Shown piece by piece: positions 23,636 through 32,400 of a stretch of DNA of 42,368 nt. The position numbers and the translations under genes are program-made. Within the stretch, counting starts at the first letter, position 1; each line of letters begins with the position of its first letter. The stretch is taken from the NCBI GenBank assembly GCA_016298065.1, contig JAEDDN010000008.1, forward strand, positions 1-42,368. Direction: 5' to 3'. The notes under the pieces are model-generated. The model ran no database searches. It was not told the DNA's origin and saw nothing but the letters and a program-made list of their open reading frames with translations. The DNA comes from Oscillospiraceae bacterium. GTDB taxonomy: Bacteria; Bacillota; Clostridia; Oscillospirales; Ruminococcaceae.

Positions 23636-24976
23636 TTATACCGTAGTTTTTTCTCTTTCTTCGGCCGTAGTGATAAAATCTTCAGCGGTGGCATTTTCGA
23701 TAATACCCGACTGCTTCATACGCTTGGCGTTTGCAATCATAAGCTTAATGCGGTTTTCCTGGTTAATTGCGGTTGCACCGGGGTCGTAGTCAATAGCAAC
23801 GATATTTGCGGTTGGGTTAAGCGCTTTTATCTTTTTCATCATACCCTTACCTGCAACGTGGTTTGGCAGACAGCCGAAGGGTTGAGTGCAGACGATATTA
23901 TTTGTACCGCTGTGTACAAGCTCGAGCATTTCGCCTGTTAAAAGCCAGCCTTCACCCATCTTGTTGCCGTAGCCGACATAGCCCTTAACCATTTCCTTAG
24001 TCTTTAAAAAGCTTTGAGGAGGAGTAAAGCGTGGATATTTCTTTATGGCTTCAATCATATCGTTTTGCCAGCCGAGCAGGTAATTTTCAAACTTAGAAGC
24101 GACAAAGTGCTTTATTCTACCGCCGCCGTAAATTGTGGGGTCTACCACACGGTTGTCAACCTTAAAGATAACAAAGTCCATAAGACCGGGCACTACTACC
24201 TCAACGTCCTCGCTTTGCAGGAATTTTTCGAGGTTGTTGTTGCCTAAAGGCGCATATTTTACATATATCTCGCCTACAACGCCGACCTTTATTTTGTCGG
24301 TTTTATTTATCGGGATAGAATTAAAATCCGCAAGGATTCTGTCCATATTATATTTAACACGCTTGTAGGTTACGTTTTTTGAGCTTTTAAATTCGTCGTT
24401 TAAAATTGCCGCCCACTTGTCAATCATCTCGTCTGCGGCGCCCTTTGCGATTTCATAAGGACGTGTCTGGTTTGCCAAAAGCATAAGTAAATCGCCGTAA
24501 ACTATTCCGTAAACCAACTTTTTGATAAGACCGAGAGTCAGCTTAAAGCCGGGATTTTTCTCCATACCCGAAAGGTTTACCGAAATTACTGGGATATTTT
24601 CATATCCGCTTTTTGCCAAAGCTTTTCTGAGTAAGAAGATATAGTTTGAAGCACGACAGCCGCCACCGGTTTGGGTAATCATAAGTGCGGTTTTGTTTAG
24701 GTCGTATTTTCCGCTGTTTAAGGCGTCTATCATCTGACCTATAACCAAAAGCGCAGGATAACAGGTGTCGTTATGTACGTTTTTTAAGCCCTCATTTACA
24801 ATTTGTCTGCCTGTTGTTTCAAGCAAAACCACGTTGTAGCCGTGCATCTGAAGAGCTTTACTAAACAGCTTAAAATGTACCGGAAGCATATTTGGAATTA
24901 AGAGAGTATACTCTTTTTTCATTTCCTTTGTAAATAAAATTCTGCCGGTTTTTTTATCACGAATTATCTCAGCCAT
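23636..24976 (-). CDS. Acyl-CoA dehydratase activase-associated protein (COG3581-like)
   Basis: 446 residues, soluble. It matches the C-terminal third of the roughly 1,400-residue fused 2-hydroxyglutaryl-CoA dehydratase activase-type proteins: HNDTCYPALLVIGQMIDAL, MITQTGGGCRASNYI, then TQPFGCLPNHVAGKGMMKKI. Conserved Cys residues in CYPA, GGCRASN and FGCLPNH are candidate Fe-S ligands. Catalytic role is unknown. ATG 24976 overlaps the upstream gene by 8 bp (AATGGCTGA) with AAGGAGG 12 bp before it inside that gene, so the two are coupled; GTG 25000 is less likely. Confidence 0.87.
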   Translation of the reverse strand: MAEIIRDKKTGRILFTKEMKKEYTLLIPNMLPVHFKLFSKALQMHGYNVVLLETTGRQIVNEGLKNVHNDTCYPALLVIGQMIDALNSGKYDLNKTALMITQTGGGCRASNYIFLLRKALAKSGYENIPVISVNLSGMEKNPGFKLTLGLIKKLVYGIVYGDLLMLLANQTRPYEIAKGAADEMIDKWAAILNDEFKSSKNVTYKRVKYNMDRILADFNSIPINKTDKIKVGVVGEIYVKYAPLGNNNLEKFLQSEDVEVVVPGLMDFVIFKVDNRVVDPTIYGGGRIKHFVASKFENYLLGWQNDMIEAIKKYPRFTPPQSFLKTKEMVKGYVGYGNKMGEGWLLTGEMLELVHSGTNNIVCTQPFGCLPNHVAGKGMMKKIKALNPTANIVAIDYDPGATAINQENRIKLMIANAKRMKQSGIIENATAEDFITTAEEREKTTV

Positions 24977-27917
24977 TTTGACGCTTTGCCTCCTTTTCAC
25001 GAATAGCGGCTAACAGACTGCGTATTCTTATTCTGATGGCGCCGAGGTTGTTAATCTCGTCGATTTTAAGCTGGGTGTATAGTTTATCCTTGCTTTCGAG
25101 AATAAATCTTACCTCATCGGTGGTTATGGCGTCTATACCGCAACCGAAGGAAACGAGCTGAATAAGCTGCATATTATCCTGAGTTGTAACATAGTTTGCG
25201 GCGTTATAAAGTCTTGAATGGTATGTCCACTGATTGAGTACGTTTACCTTGCCTGCATTTCCTAAATCGGCTACTGCGTCTTCTGTTACTACACAAAGGT
25301 TAAAGGAGGTGAGCATTTTGTCGATACCGTGATTTATTTCCGGGTCAATGTGATAAGGTCTGCCGGCAAGCACTATTACCTGGAGCGAGTTTTCTTTTGC
25401 AAACTCCATAGCCTGTCTGCCCTTTAGGCGAATGTCGGCTTTCCACATTTCGTAAGCGTCAAAAGCCTTTCGAGAGGCTTCTTTTATCTGTTTTGCGCTC
25501 AGAGAAAATCTTTCGCCGAAATATTCATACGCTTTTTTCTCAAAGTCACGGGGACGGTGAAGTCCGAAATATCCGTTTAAGTATTCTACCTCGGCAAGCT
25601 TATCTATATTTGCCTGCAAAAGCTCGGGATAATATGCTACTACAGGGCAGTTATAGTAATTGTCTCCTGCTTTTTCGTCAAAGTTATAAGGCATACACGG
25701 ATAAAAGATGCGCTTTACGCCCTTTTCGAGCAAGCTTTCAATGTGACCGTGCATAAGCTTTGCGGGATAACATACCGTGTCGGAGGGGATTGTGTGCTGG
25801 CCTTTGCGGTAAAGGGTTCTCGAGGAAATATCCGAAAGCACAACCTCAAAGCCGAGCTCGGTTAAAAAGGTGTGCCAGAACGGTATGTTTTCGTACATAT
25901 TAAGTCCCAAAGGTATACCTATCTTGCCAAGGGGACCTTCGGCGCCTTTAAGTGCTTTTATCTTTTCGAGCTTGTACGCAAAAAGGTTAGGTAAATCATT
26001 GTTTTCCTTTTTGCCCAAGGGACGCTCACAGCGGTTGCCCGATATGTACTTGCGGTTGCCCTCAAAGGTGTTTATCGTAAGGTTACATTTATTGTTGCAA
26101 AGCCCGCAGGATACGGTTTTTGAGGTGTGCTTAAAGTTTTTAAGCTGTTCGTCATTTAGCATATCCGATTTTTCAAGGTGAAGCTCTTTGACGTAAAGTG
26201 CGGCTCCGTATGCGCCCATAAGCCCTGAAATAGAAGGTCTTATTACATTCATACCGATTTCCTTTTCAAAGCTTCTGAGTATAGAGTCGCTTAAAAAGGT
26301 ACCGCCCTGAACTACGATATTTTCGCCCAAGTCCTTAGGCGAAGCGGCTCTTATTACCTTATATATTGCGTTTTTGGTAACGCTTATCGAAAGTCCTGCC
26401 GAAATATCCTCAATGGTAGCGCCTTCCTTTTGTGCCTGCTTTACCGAGGAATTCATAAATACTGTACATCTTGAGCCCAAGTCAACGGGATTTTGTGCGT
26501 AAAGACCGAGCTTTGCAAAGCTCTTTGCGTCATAGCCCATTGATTTTGCAAAGGTTTCGACAAACGAGCCGCAACCTGAGGAGCAGGCTTCGTTTAATAC
26601 AATATTATCTATAACGCCGTTTTTGATTTTAAAGCACTTGATGTCCTGACCGCCGATATCCAAAACAAAGTCAACCTTTGGGTTAAAATATGCCGCAGCC
26701 TTTAAGTGTGCCATAGTTTCAACAAGACCTGCGTCTATATTAAAGGCGTTCTTTATAAGGTCTTCGCCGTAGCCTGTAACGGCGCTTCCTGCAATCACTA
26801 TCTTATCGCCGCAAAGCTCATAAAGGTGGCAAAGTTGTTCTCTTACGATCTCAACAGGGTTACCCTTGTTGGAGTTATAGTATTCGTAAAGTATATTGCA
26901 GTTTTCGTCTATAAGCACAAGCTTTGTGGTGGTGCTTCCGCAGTCTATACCTATATACGCCTTGCCCTCGTAGTTTTCAAGCTCTACGGTGTCAATGGTT
27001 GCCTTTTTGTGCCTTTCAACAAACTCCTCATATTCAGCCTCGTCCTTAAAAAGCGCAGGCAGGCGAATGGTGGAGATTGTTTCGTCAACGGCGTTTTCGA
27101 GCTTTTCGACAAGCTCGTCATAAGTAAAGGTTTTTTGTTCGGTTTGGGCGTAAATTGCGCTTCCCATACTTACCGCATATAAGGAGAATTCGGGGAATAT
27201 TGCGGTATCTTCGTTGAGGTTAAGGGTTTCGACAAAGCGCTCACGCAAACCGGAAAAGAAAAACAGCGGACCGCCTAAGAATAAAACCTTGCCCTCAATG
27301 CTTTTGCCCTGTGCCAGACCTGTGATAGTCTGGTCAACTACTGCCTGAAAGATACTTGCGGCAATATCCGATTTGCCGGCACCCTGGTTTAAAAGGGGCT
27401 GGATATCCGATTTTGCGAAAACACCGCAGCGTGAAGCGATGGTGTAGATAAATTTGTGGTCACGGCTTAACTCATCAAGTTCGGTTGGCGTTACGTTTAA
27501 AAGCGTTGCCATCTGGTCGATAAACGCACCGGTACCTCCTGCGCAGGAGCCGTTCATTCTTTCCTCAAAGCCGCCGGTTTTTTTATCAAAGAAAATGATT
27601 TTTGCGTCCTCACCGCCAAGCTCGATAACAACGTCGGTGTCTGGTAAAGCTTTTCTTACAAGCTCGCCTGTGGCAAAAACCTCTTGTACAAACGGAATGT
27701 CGGCGGATTTGGCAACACCCAGTCCTGCCGAGCCGGATATGGCAACCTTAAAGGTTTCGCCCTCAAGGTGCTCTTTGGCTTCCTTTATAATTTCGAGAGT
27801 TTTTTGTCTAACCTGAGAAAAGTGACGTTCATATTTTCTGAAAACTATTTCGTCATTTTTGGACACAACGACCTTAGCAGTAGTTGAGCCGATGTCTATA
27901 CCGATAGAAACACTCAT
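24969..27917 (-). CDS. Acyl-CoA dehydratase activase, double ATPase domain plus DUF2229
   Basis: 982 residues: two BadF/HgdC-type ATPase domains (about 1-265 and 315-580) and a DUF2229 domain (about 640-960). Each ATPase domain has its phosphate loop (IGIDIGSTTAKVVV; IGIDCGSTTTKLVL). Domain 1 carries Cys125 (NGSCAGGTGAF) and Cys164 (SRCGVFAKS), matching the two Cys that hold the interfacial 4Fe-4S cluster in HgdC; domain 2 keeps CSSGCGSF and SRCTVF. HgdC uses ATP to push one electron into 2-hydroxyacyl-CoA dehydratase. No dehydratase HgdA/HgdB genes are in this window, so the target is unknown. AAAGGA precedes the ATG by 8 bp. Confidence 0.92.
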   Translation of the reverse strand: MSVSIGIDIGSTTAKVVVSKNDEIVFRKYERHFSQVRQKTLEIIKEAKEHLEGETFKVAISGSAGLGVAKSADIPFVQEVFATGELVRKALPDTDVVIELGGEDAKIIFFDKKTGGFEERMNGSCAGGTGAFIDQMATLLNVTPTELDELSRDHKFIYTIASRCGVFAKSDIQPLLNQGAGKSDIAASIFQAVVDQTITGLAQGKSIEGKVLFLGGPLFFFSGLRERFVETLNLNEDTAIFPEFSLYAVSMGSAIYAQTEQKTFTYDELVEKLENAVDETISTIRLPALFKDEAEYEEFVERHKKATIDTVELENYEGKAYIGIDCGSTTTKLVLIDENCNILYEYYNSNKGNPVEIVREQLCHLYELCGDKIVIAGSAVTGYGEDLIKNAFNIDAGLVETMAHLKAAAYFNPKVDFVLDIGGQDIKCFKIKNGVIDNIVLNEACSSGCGSFVETFAKSMGYDAKSFAKLGLYAQNPVDLGSRCTVFMNSSVKQAQKEGATIEDISAGLSISVTKNAIYKVIRAASPKDLGENIVVQGGTFLSDSILRSFEKEIGMNVIRPSISGLMGAYGAALYVKELHLEKSDMLNDEQLKNFKHTSKTVSCGLCNNKCNLTINTFEGNRKYISGNRCERPLGKKENNDLPNLFAYKLEKIKALKGAEGPLGKIGIPLGLNMYENIPFWHTFLTELGFEVVLSDISSRTLYRKGQHTIPSDTVCYPAKLMHGHIESLLEKGVKRIFYPCMPYNFDEKAGDNYYNCPVVAYYPELLQANIDKLAEVEYLNGYFGLHRPRDFEKKAYEYFGERFSLSAKQIKEASRKAFDAYEMWKADIRLKGRQAMEFAKENSLQVIVLAGRPYHIDPEINHGIDKMLTSFNLCVVTEDAVADLGNAGKVNVLNQWTYHSRLYNAANYVTTQDNMQLIQLVSFGCGIDAITTDEVRFILESKDKLYTQLKIDEINNLGAIRIRIRSLLAAIREKEAKRQNG

Positions 27918-28104
27918 AACATTTAATCCTTTAATTTAAAAAATATCATACCAATGCTATTATACATTTTGTACATTATAACACTTTTGGTTAGGGATAT
28001 TCAAGTGACTTAAAAGACTTTTTGTCGAAAGTCAGGTTAAATTATCAGTTTGTTAACAATAAGTTAAAAAACAAGTTGAATTATAGGAAAATTAAGGCAT
28101 AAAA

Positions 28105-29007
28105 TCAGATTACCGAGGCAATAATAAGCGCCTCTTCAAGCTTGCGATAAATGTCGCCCAAATCCGAAAGGGGAAGCGGATTTACCCCTTTGCCGACCTC
28201 AAAGGTAAAGGCAGGGCGAGCAAATGTCTTTATAAACCAGTCCTTAAACCCTGCGTGAGAGGCTATTGTCTCGGGCAGACAAACACGGTAGGAGCAGTAG
28301 GACGCCAAAAGCTTTGCAATATATTCGCTTATTGCAGGGGTGTATTTATCGTACTCGTAGTATATTTCCTCGCCCTGTGAATGAAAGGCAAAGGCGGTAG
28401 ATATATTAAAGTTAAAGCAAAGGTTTGTAAGCGCTTTTACCTCGGGCTCGCTGTGAGGAACCTCTCCGCCGAAACGCCGAGGAGCAGGTGAAGTGATACC
28501 GCTTTGCGCAACCATAGCCTTAGCCTTAAAAAAGCCTGCGTTAAAGTTGTGGTTTAAGTCTATTCCTCTGGCGTTTGCCTGCCAGCTCCTATCTGAAAGC
28601 AAAGAAGTCTTTTTAACAAAGCTTTTTAGCTGAAGCGCACTGTCAATGCCGTTTACCGCTATTTCCACTCCGTCGGGGTTTACCAAAGGAACTGCCAAAA
28701 GCCCCTTTTGAGAAAGCATTTCGCCGTAGCTTTCCTTTACGGCTGAGTCACAATCCTTTATGCTTTTTGACACCTGCTCGATAAACATAATTATGAGCAT
28801 AGCAGTAAGCCATTCCTGAGCGTGAAAAGCGCCTGCAAAGAGGTTACACCTTTTTAAATTGCCTAACCCAAGCGCATATATTTTTCTGCCTAATACGCTT
28901 TTGCCTATAGGGAAAAGTCTTAAAAACGGATACTCCTTTTTTAAGGAGGATATTTTATCTGTATACCCCTTGTAAGTAAGAGGTGTATCATAAAAGCTTT
29001 GTTGCAT
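28105..29007 (-). CDS. M14-family zinc carboxypeptidase
   Basis: 300 residues. His62 and Glu65 (AFHAQEW) are the first two zinc ligands, the third His lies in AFAFHSQGEEIYYEY, RGIDLNHNFNAG binds substrate, and the catalytic Glu is in FTFEVGKGVNPLP. The nearest described relatives cleave gamma-D-glutamyl-diaminopimelate bonds in peptidoglycan peptides (ENP1/MpaA type), which is a family-level guess. There is no signal peptide or TM helix, suggesting a cytoplasmic role such as recycling of wall peptides. The promoter region is shared divergently with the NUDIX gene. Confidence 0.9.
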   Translation of the reverse strand: MQQSFYDTPLTYKGYTDKISSLKKEYPFLRLFPIGKSVLGRKIYALGLGNLKRCNLFAGAFHAQEWLTAMLIIMFIEQVSKSIKDCDSAVKESYGEMLSQKGLLAVPLVNPDGVEIAVNGIDSALQLKSFVKKTSLLSDRSWQANARGIDLNHNFNAGFFKAKAMVAQSGITSPAPRRFGGEVPHSEPEVKALTNLCFNFNISTAFAFHSQGEEIYYEYDKYTPAISEYIAKLLASYCSYRVCLPETIASHAGFKDWFIKTFARPAFTFEVGKGVNPLPLSDLGDIYRKLEEALIIASVI

Positions 29008-29119
29008 AATGAGCCTATCTCCGATATATTGGTTTCATATTATATCTATTGAATTTAGCCTTAAATTATGTAATAATGTAAGGGCAAACTCAAATTTTTA
29101 ATAAGGGGTGTGCGGTAAT

Positions 29120-29671
29120 ATGAGATTATACGAAGAAACCTTGGAAAGCAACACGATATACGAGGGCAAAATAATAACCCTAAAGCGTGATAAAGTAAAA
29201 CTTGAAAACGGCAATATTGCTTACAGAGAGGTTGTAAACCACTCCGGAGGTGTCGGGGTAATCGCCTTAAATGAAAACGGCGAAATCTATATGGTAAAGC
29301 AGTTTCGCTATCCTTATAAAAAGACAATACTGGAAATTCCCGCAGGCAAGTTAAATAAAGGCGAGGACCCGCTTGAGTGCGGCAAAAGAGAGCTTTGCGA
29401 GGAATGCGGAGTAAAAGCAAAAAATTATATCTCCTTAGGCGAGATATACCCTTCTACCGGCTATGTGGACGAAGTTATACATCTTTATCTTGCAACGTCG
29501 CTCTCAAAATCACAGCAAAAGCTTGATGACGACGAATTTTTAGATGTGCTTATTTTGCCGTTTGAAAAGGTTGTAAAAATGGTGATGTCAGGCGAAATTA
29601 CCGACAGCAAAACGGTAAGTGCAGTGCTTAAAACCGATTATCTTATAAAAAACACCGACCTTTTAAAATAA
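29120..29671 (+). CDS. NUDIX hydrolase, ADP-ribose pyrophosphatase type
   Basis: 183 residues. It probably splits ADP-ribose to AMP and ribose 5-phosphate. The Nudix box is present as G-KLNKG-E-DPLECGK-RELCEECG, ending in V, at about residues 77-99. The N-terminal VVNHSGGVGVIAL and KQFRYPYKKTILEIPAGK before the box are typical of the ADP-ribose branch. AAGGGGTG about 10 bp before ATG 29120 sets the start; GTG 29108 would overlap that site. Confidence 0.9.
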   Translation: MRLYEETLESNTIYEGKIITLKRDKVKLENGNIAYREVVNHSGGVGVIALNENGEIYMVKQFRYPYKKTILEIPAGKLNKGEDPLECGKRELCEECGVKAKNYISLGEIYPSTGYVDEVIHLYLATSLSKSQQKLDDDEFLDVLILPFEKVVKMVMSGEITDSKTVSAVLKTDYLIKNTDLLK

Positions 29672-29696
29672 GTGAAAAGATTTATCTTTTGATGTA

Positions 29697-29741
29697 TTGA
29701 ACAAACTAAAAGGATATGTTAAACTATAAATAATATAGTTT
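29697..29741 (+). promoter_or_regulatory. Promoter of the Na/Pi transporter gene with overlapping palindrome
   Basis: TTGAAC (29697-29702), 17-bp spacer, TAAACT (29720-29725). A perfect 8-bp inverted repeat AAACTATA-AATAA-TATAGTTT (29721-29741) covers the -10 and the predicted start of transcription, an operator-like position. The binding protein is unknown. Confidence 0.55.
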
Positions 29742-29847
29742 ATTCTGTCGCAGTATGGCAGATACTAAAAAAAGTCTTACTAAGGTCGCAGTTTAAGGCT
29801 TTAAATCTTACTACATGTTTTTTAAGTCGACCGGAACGGAGAATTTT

Positions 29848-31611
29848 ATGACGATATTTTCTGTACTTACTCTTGTGGGAGGACTTGCGTTTTTTCTTTA
29901 CGGAATGCACATTATGTCAAGCGGACTGGAAAGAATGTCAGGCGGCAAGTTAGAGAGAATTTTAAAGAAAATAACCTCAAATCCGCTTAAAAGCTTAGCT
30001 TTGGGAGCAGGTATTACTATTGCAATACAGTCCTCGTCGGCAGTTACCGTTATGCTCGTAGGCCTTGTAAACTCAGGCATTATGGAGCTCGGACAAACTA
30101 TCGGCGTAATAATGGGCTCTAATATCGGTACTACCCTTACGGCGTGGATATTAAGCCTTTCGGGCATTGACAGCGACAATATTTTCATAAATATGCTAAA
30201 GCCCGAAAACTTTGCCCCGATAATTGCAGTAATAGGCATAATAATGATTATGATGTGCAAGAGTACCAAAAAAAGAGATATAGGTACTATTGCGGTGGGC
30301 TTTGCAATATTGATGTACGGTATGACTATGATGAGCGGTGCTGTAAGTCCGCTGGCAGACAGCCCGCAGTTTTCGCATTATCTCACAGCCTTTGAAAATC
30401 CGTTTCTCGGCATTATAATAGGTGCGGCGTTTACGGGAATTATACAGAGCTCTGCCGCTTCGGTCGGAGTGCTACAGGCGCTTTCCATGACGGGCGGTAT
30501 ATCCTACGGTATGGCGATACCGATTATTATGGGACAGAATATCGGTACCTGTGTTACTGCACTTATCTCCAGTATCGGAGTAAACCGCAACGCAAGAAAG
30601 GTATCGGTAGTGCATATTTCCTTTAACCTTATAGGTACGGCAGTTGGACTTATTCTTTATTATATTGCAGGCACCTTTTTAAATATGGAGTTTTTAAACG
30701 AAGCAATAGATCCTGTGGGAATAGCGTTAGTGCATACGATATTTAACGTAATAGCAACGCTTGTGTTGCTTCCGTTTATAAAGAAGCTCGAGAAGCTTGC
30801 AAACTTTGTTATAAAAGACAAGGAAAGCAAACAGGATACAATTTTTCTTGACGAGCGTCTTCTTAATACTCCGGCATTTGCTATATCTGAATGTAACAGC
30901 CTCGCTGTAAATATGGCAAAACTTACACAGCAGACTTTACTTGATGCAATCGACGTTATACACAACTTCAGCCCAAAGAAAGCCGAAACCATCGTTCAAA
31001 ACGAAAAGGAGCTTGACTTATACGAGGATAAGCTTGGCAACTATCTTGTTAATCTGTCTAATAAAAAGCTTACCGAAAAAGACAGTAAAAAGATGGCGGA
31101 GCTTTTGCATACAATAGGTGATTTGGAGCGTATAGGCGACCATGCGTTAAATATTCTTAAAGCGGCACGAGAAATAAATCAAAAGAAGATAACCTTTTCT
31201 GACAAAGCTAAAGAAGAGCTTAGGATTTTAACCGAAGCAATAACCGAAATATTAAGTATGACAACTCAGGCGTTTGCCGATGATGACGCTGTTTTAGCTC
31301 AAAGCGTAGAGCCGCTTGAGCAGGTTATAGACAAGCTTACAAACAAGATAAGAACACGCCATATCGAAAGGCTTCAAAAAGGTGCTTGTACAATAGAGCT
31401 CGGGTTTATTCTTACTGATTTGCTCACAAATTACGAGAGAGTATCAGATCATTGTTCAAATATTGCAATAAGCGTTATGCAGTCTCAGTCAAAGGGCAGC
31501 ATAATCGACGCACACGATTATTTAAACGAAAGAAAAACCTCAGGCGAACCTGATTTTGTCGGAGCATATAATGCTTATAAGGCAAAATATCGCCTGCCTA
31601 AAGCAAATTAG
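29848..31611 (+). CDS. Na+/phosphate cotransporter family protein with PhoU-like tail
   Basis: 587 residues. The N-terminal membrane part has the two inverted QSSS-type signatures of the family, IQSSSAVTVMLVGLVNSG and IQSSAASVGVLQALS, each followed by GxNIGT (MGSNIGTTLTAW; GQNIGTCVTALISS). Residues about 340-560 form a PhoU-like helical domain with ERIGDHALNI and ERVSDHCSNIAI. It would import phosphate with Na+. The start is ATG 29848 with CGGAGA 6 bp upstream; ATG 29815 is in frame but has no ribosome site. Confidence 0.93.
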   Translation: MTIFSVLTLVGGLAFFLYGMHIMSSGLERMSGGKLERILKKITSNPLKSLALGAGITIAIQSSSAVTVMLVGLVNSGIMELGQTIGVIMGSNIGTTLTAWILSLSGIDSDNIFINMLKPENFAPIIAVIGIIMIMMCKSTKKRDIGTIAVGFAILMYGMTMMSGAVSPLADSPQFSHYLTAFENPFLGIIIGAAFTGIIQSSAASVGVLQALSMTGGISYGMAIPIIMGQNIGTCVTALISSIGVNRNARKVSVVHISFNLIGTAVGLILYYIAGTFLNMEFLNEAIDPVGIALVHTIFNVIATLVLLPFIKKLEKLANFVIKDKESKQDTIFLDERLLNTPAFAISECNSLAVNMAKLTQQTLLDAIDVIHNFSPKKAETIVQNEKELDLYEDKLGNYLVNLSNKKLTEKDSKKMAELLHTIGDLERIGDHALNILKAAREINQKKITFSDKAKEELRILTEAITEILSMTTQAFADDDAVLAQSVEPLEQVIDKLTNKIRTRHIERLQKGACTIELGFILTDLLTNYERVSDHCSNIAISVMQSQSKGSIIDAHDYLNERKTSGEPDFVGAYNAYKAKYRLPKAN

Positions 31612-31922
31612 TATTAAAGGACAAGTTCCTTTAGATTTCATATTTAAAATATATACCTGCTGAAAAAACTTTCAGCAGGTTTTGTTTTTGTGTTTAAAAC
31701 AAAAAGTCATAAAATAACACCTTTAAAGGTTTTTGTAATCGACATAAAATTAACATAACTCCCGCACTTCAAATATTATATATAAGGAGCATACTCTAAG
31801 TGAAAGATGCTCCGATGTTTTAAAGCTCTTAATGTATAAAGACCGGTGTTTTGTTCAACAATATAACCGAAGGAACAAAAAACCAAAGTCGTAAGGCAAA
31901 AATAAAGTTAGGAGTGACTGTA
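31612..31922 (+). other. Intergenic leader before mazF, no antitoxin gene seen
   Basis: 311 bp. Beyond the terminator it holds a 12-bp palindrome ACCTTTAAAGGT (31719-31730) and a stem-loop GGAGCAT/ATGCTCC (31786-31792, 31807-31813). No open frame of antitoxin size with a ribosome binding site is visible on either strand; the longest small frame, an ATG near 31832, gives about 20 codons without an SD. Confidence 0.6.
31655..31690 (+). terminator. Terminator after the Na/Pi transporter gene
   Basis: ACCTGCTGAAA (31655-31665) and TTTCAGCAGGT (31670-31680), followed by TTTGTTTTTG. Confidence 0.88.
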
Positions 31923-32273
31923 ATGTCAATAAAAAGGGGAGAAATCTATTACGCTGATTTAAGTCCCGTAATCGGTTCCGAGCAAGGCGGAATAAGACCT
32001 GTTTTGATAGTGCAAAACGATATGGGCAACAAACACAGCCCCACGGTTATAGCGGCGGCGATTACAAGTCAAAGCGAAAAGGCAAAGCTCCCGACGCATA
32101 TATCGGTCAGAGCGCAAAACTGCGGTTTGTCAAAAAACTCGGTGGTGCTTTTGGAGCAAATACGCACTATAGACAAAAAACGCTTAAAGGAAAAGATGGG
32201 CTCGCTTGACGAAAGTTCTATGGCGCAGGTCAACAACGCCTTGTCGGTAAGCTTTGGGTTAAGACAATTTTAG
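31923..32273 (+). CDS. mazF: MazF/PemK-family endoribonuclease toxin
   Basis: 116 residues. It would cleave mRNA at short sequence motifs. The MazF signatures are SIKRGEIYYADLSPVIGSEQ (start of the fold), GGIRPVLIVQND (catalytic Arg), HSPTVIAAAIT and, near the C-terminus, VLLEQIRTIDKKRL. AGGAGTGA 6-7 bp before ATG 31923 sets the start. The length equals that of Bacillus EndoA (NdoA). The usual upstream antitoxin gene is absent. Confidence 0.93.
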   Translation: MSIKRGEIYYADLSPVIGSEQGGIRPVLIVQNDMGNKHSPTVIAAAITSQSEKAKLPTHISVRAQNCGLSKNSVVLLEQIRTIDKKRLKEKMGSLDESSMAQVNNALSVSFGLRQF

Positions 32274-32329
32274 ATAATATACATAAAGCTTATCCTAAAC
32301 ATTAAGGTTAGCAATATGTATATTGTCAG

Positions 32330-32358
32330 TTGAAATACTTTAAAAAAAGTATTATAAT
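32330..32358 (+). promoter_or_regulatory. Promoter of pduL
   Basis: TTGAAA (32330-32335), 17-bp spacer, TATAAT (32353-32358). Confidence 0.8.
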
Positions 32359-32400
32359 TACCGTTGGATAAATTTATATTAAAAAAGGACGGTAATTATA
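32353..32400 (+). promoter_or_regulatory. Perfect 12-bp inverted repeat from -10 box to start codon of pduL
   Basis: TATAATTACCGT (32353-32364) and ACGGTAATTATA (32389-32400), 24 bp apart. The left arm contains the -10 box; the right arm contains part of the SD and abuts ATG 32401. Confidence 0.6.

Noticed and set aside
26706..27182. Plus-strand open frame of 158 codons
   Set aside because: Antisense to the acyl-CoA dehydratase activase gene, whose motifs are unambiguous.
29108..29671. GTG start at 29108 for the NUDIX gene
   Set aside because: It would overlap the AAGGGGTG ribosome site that serves ATG 29120.
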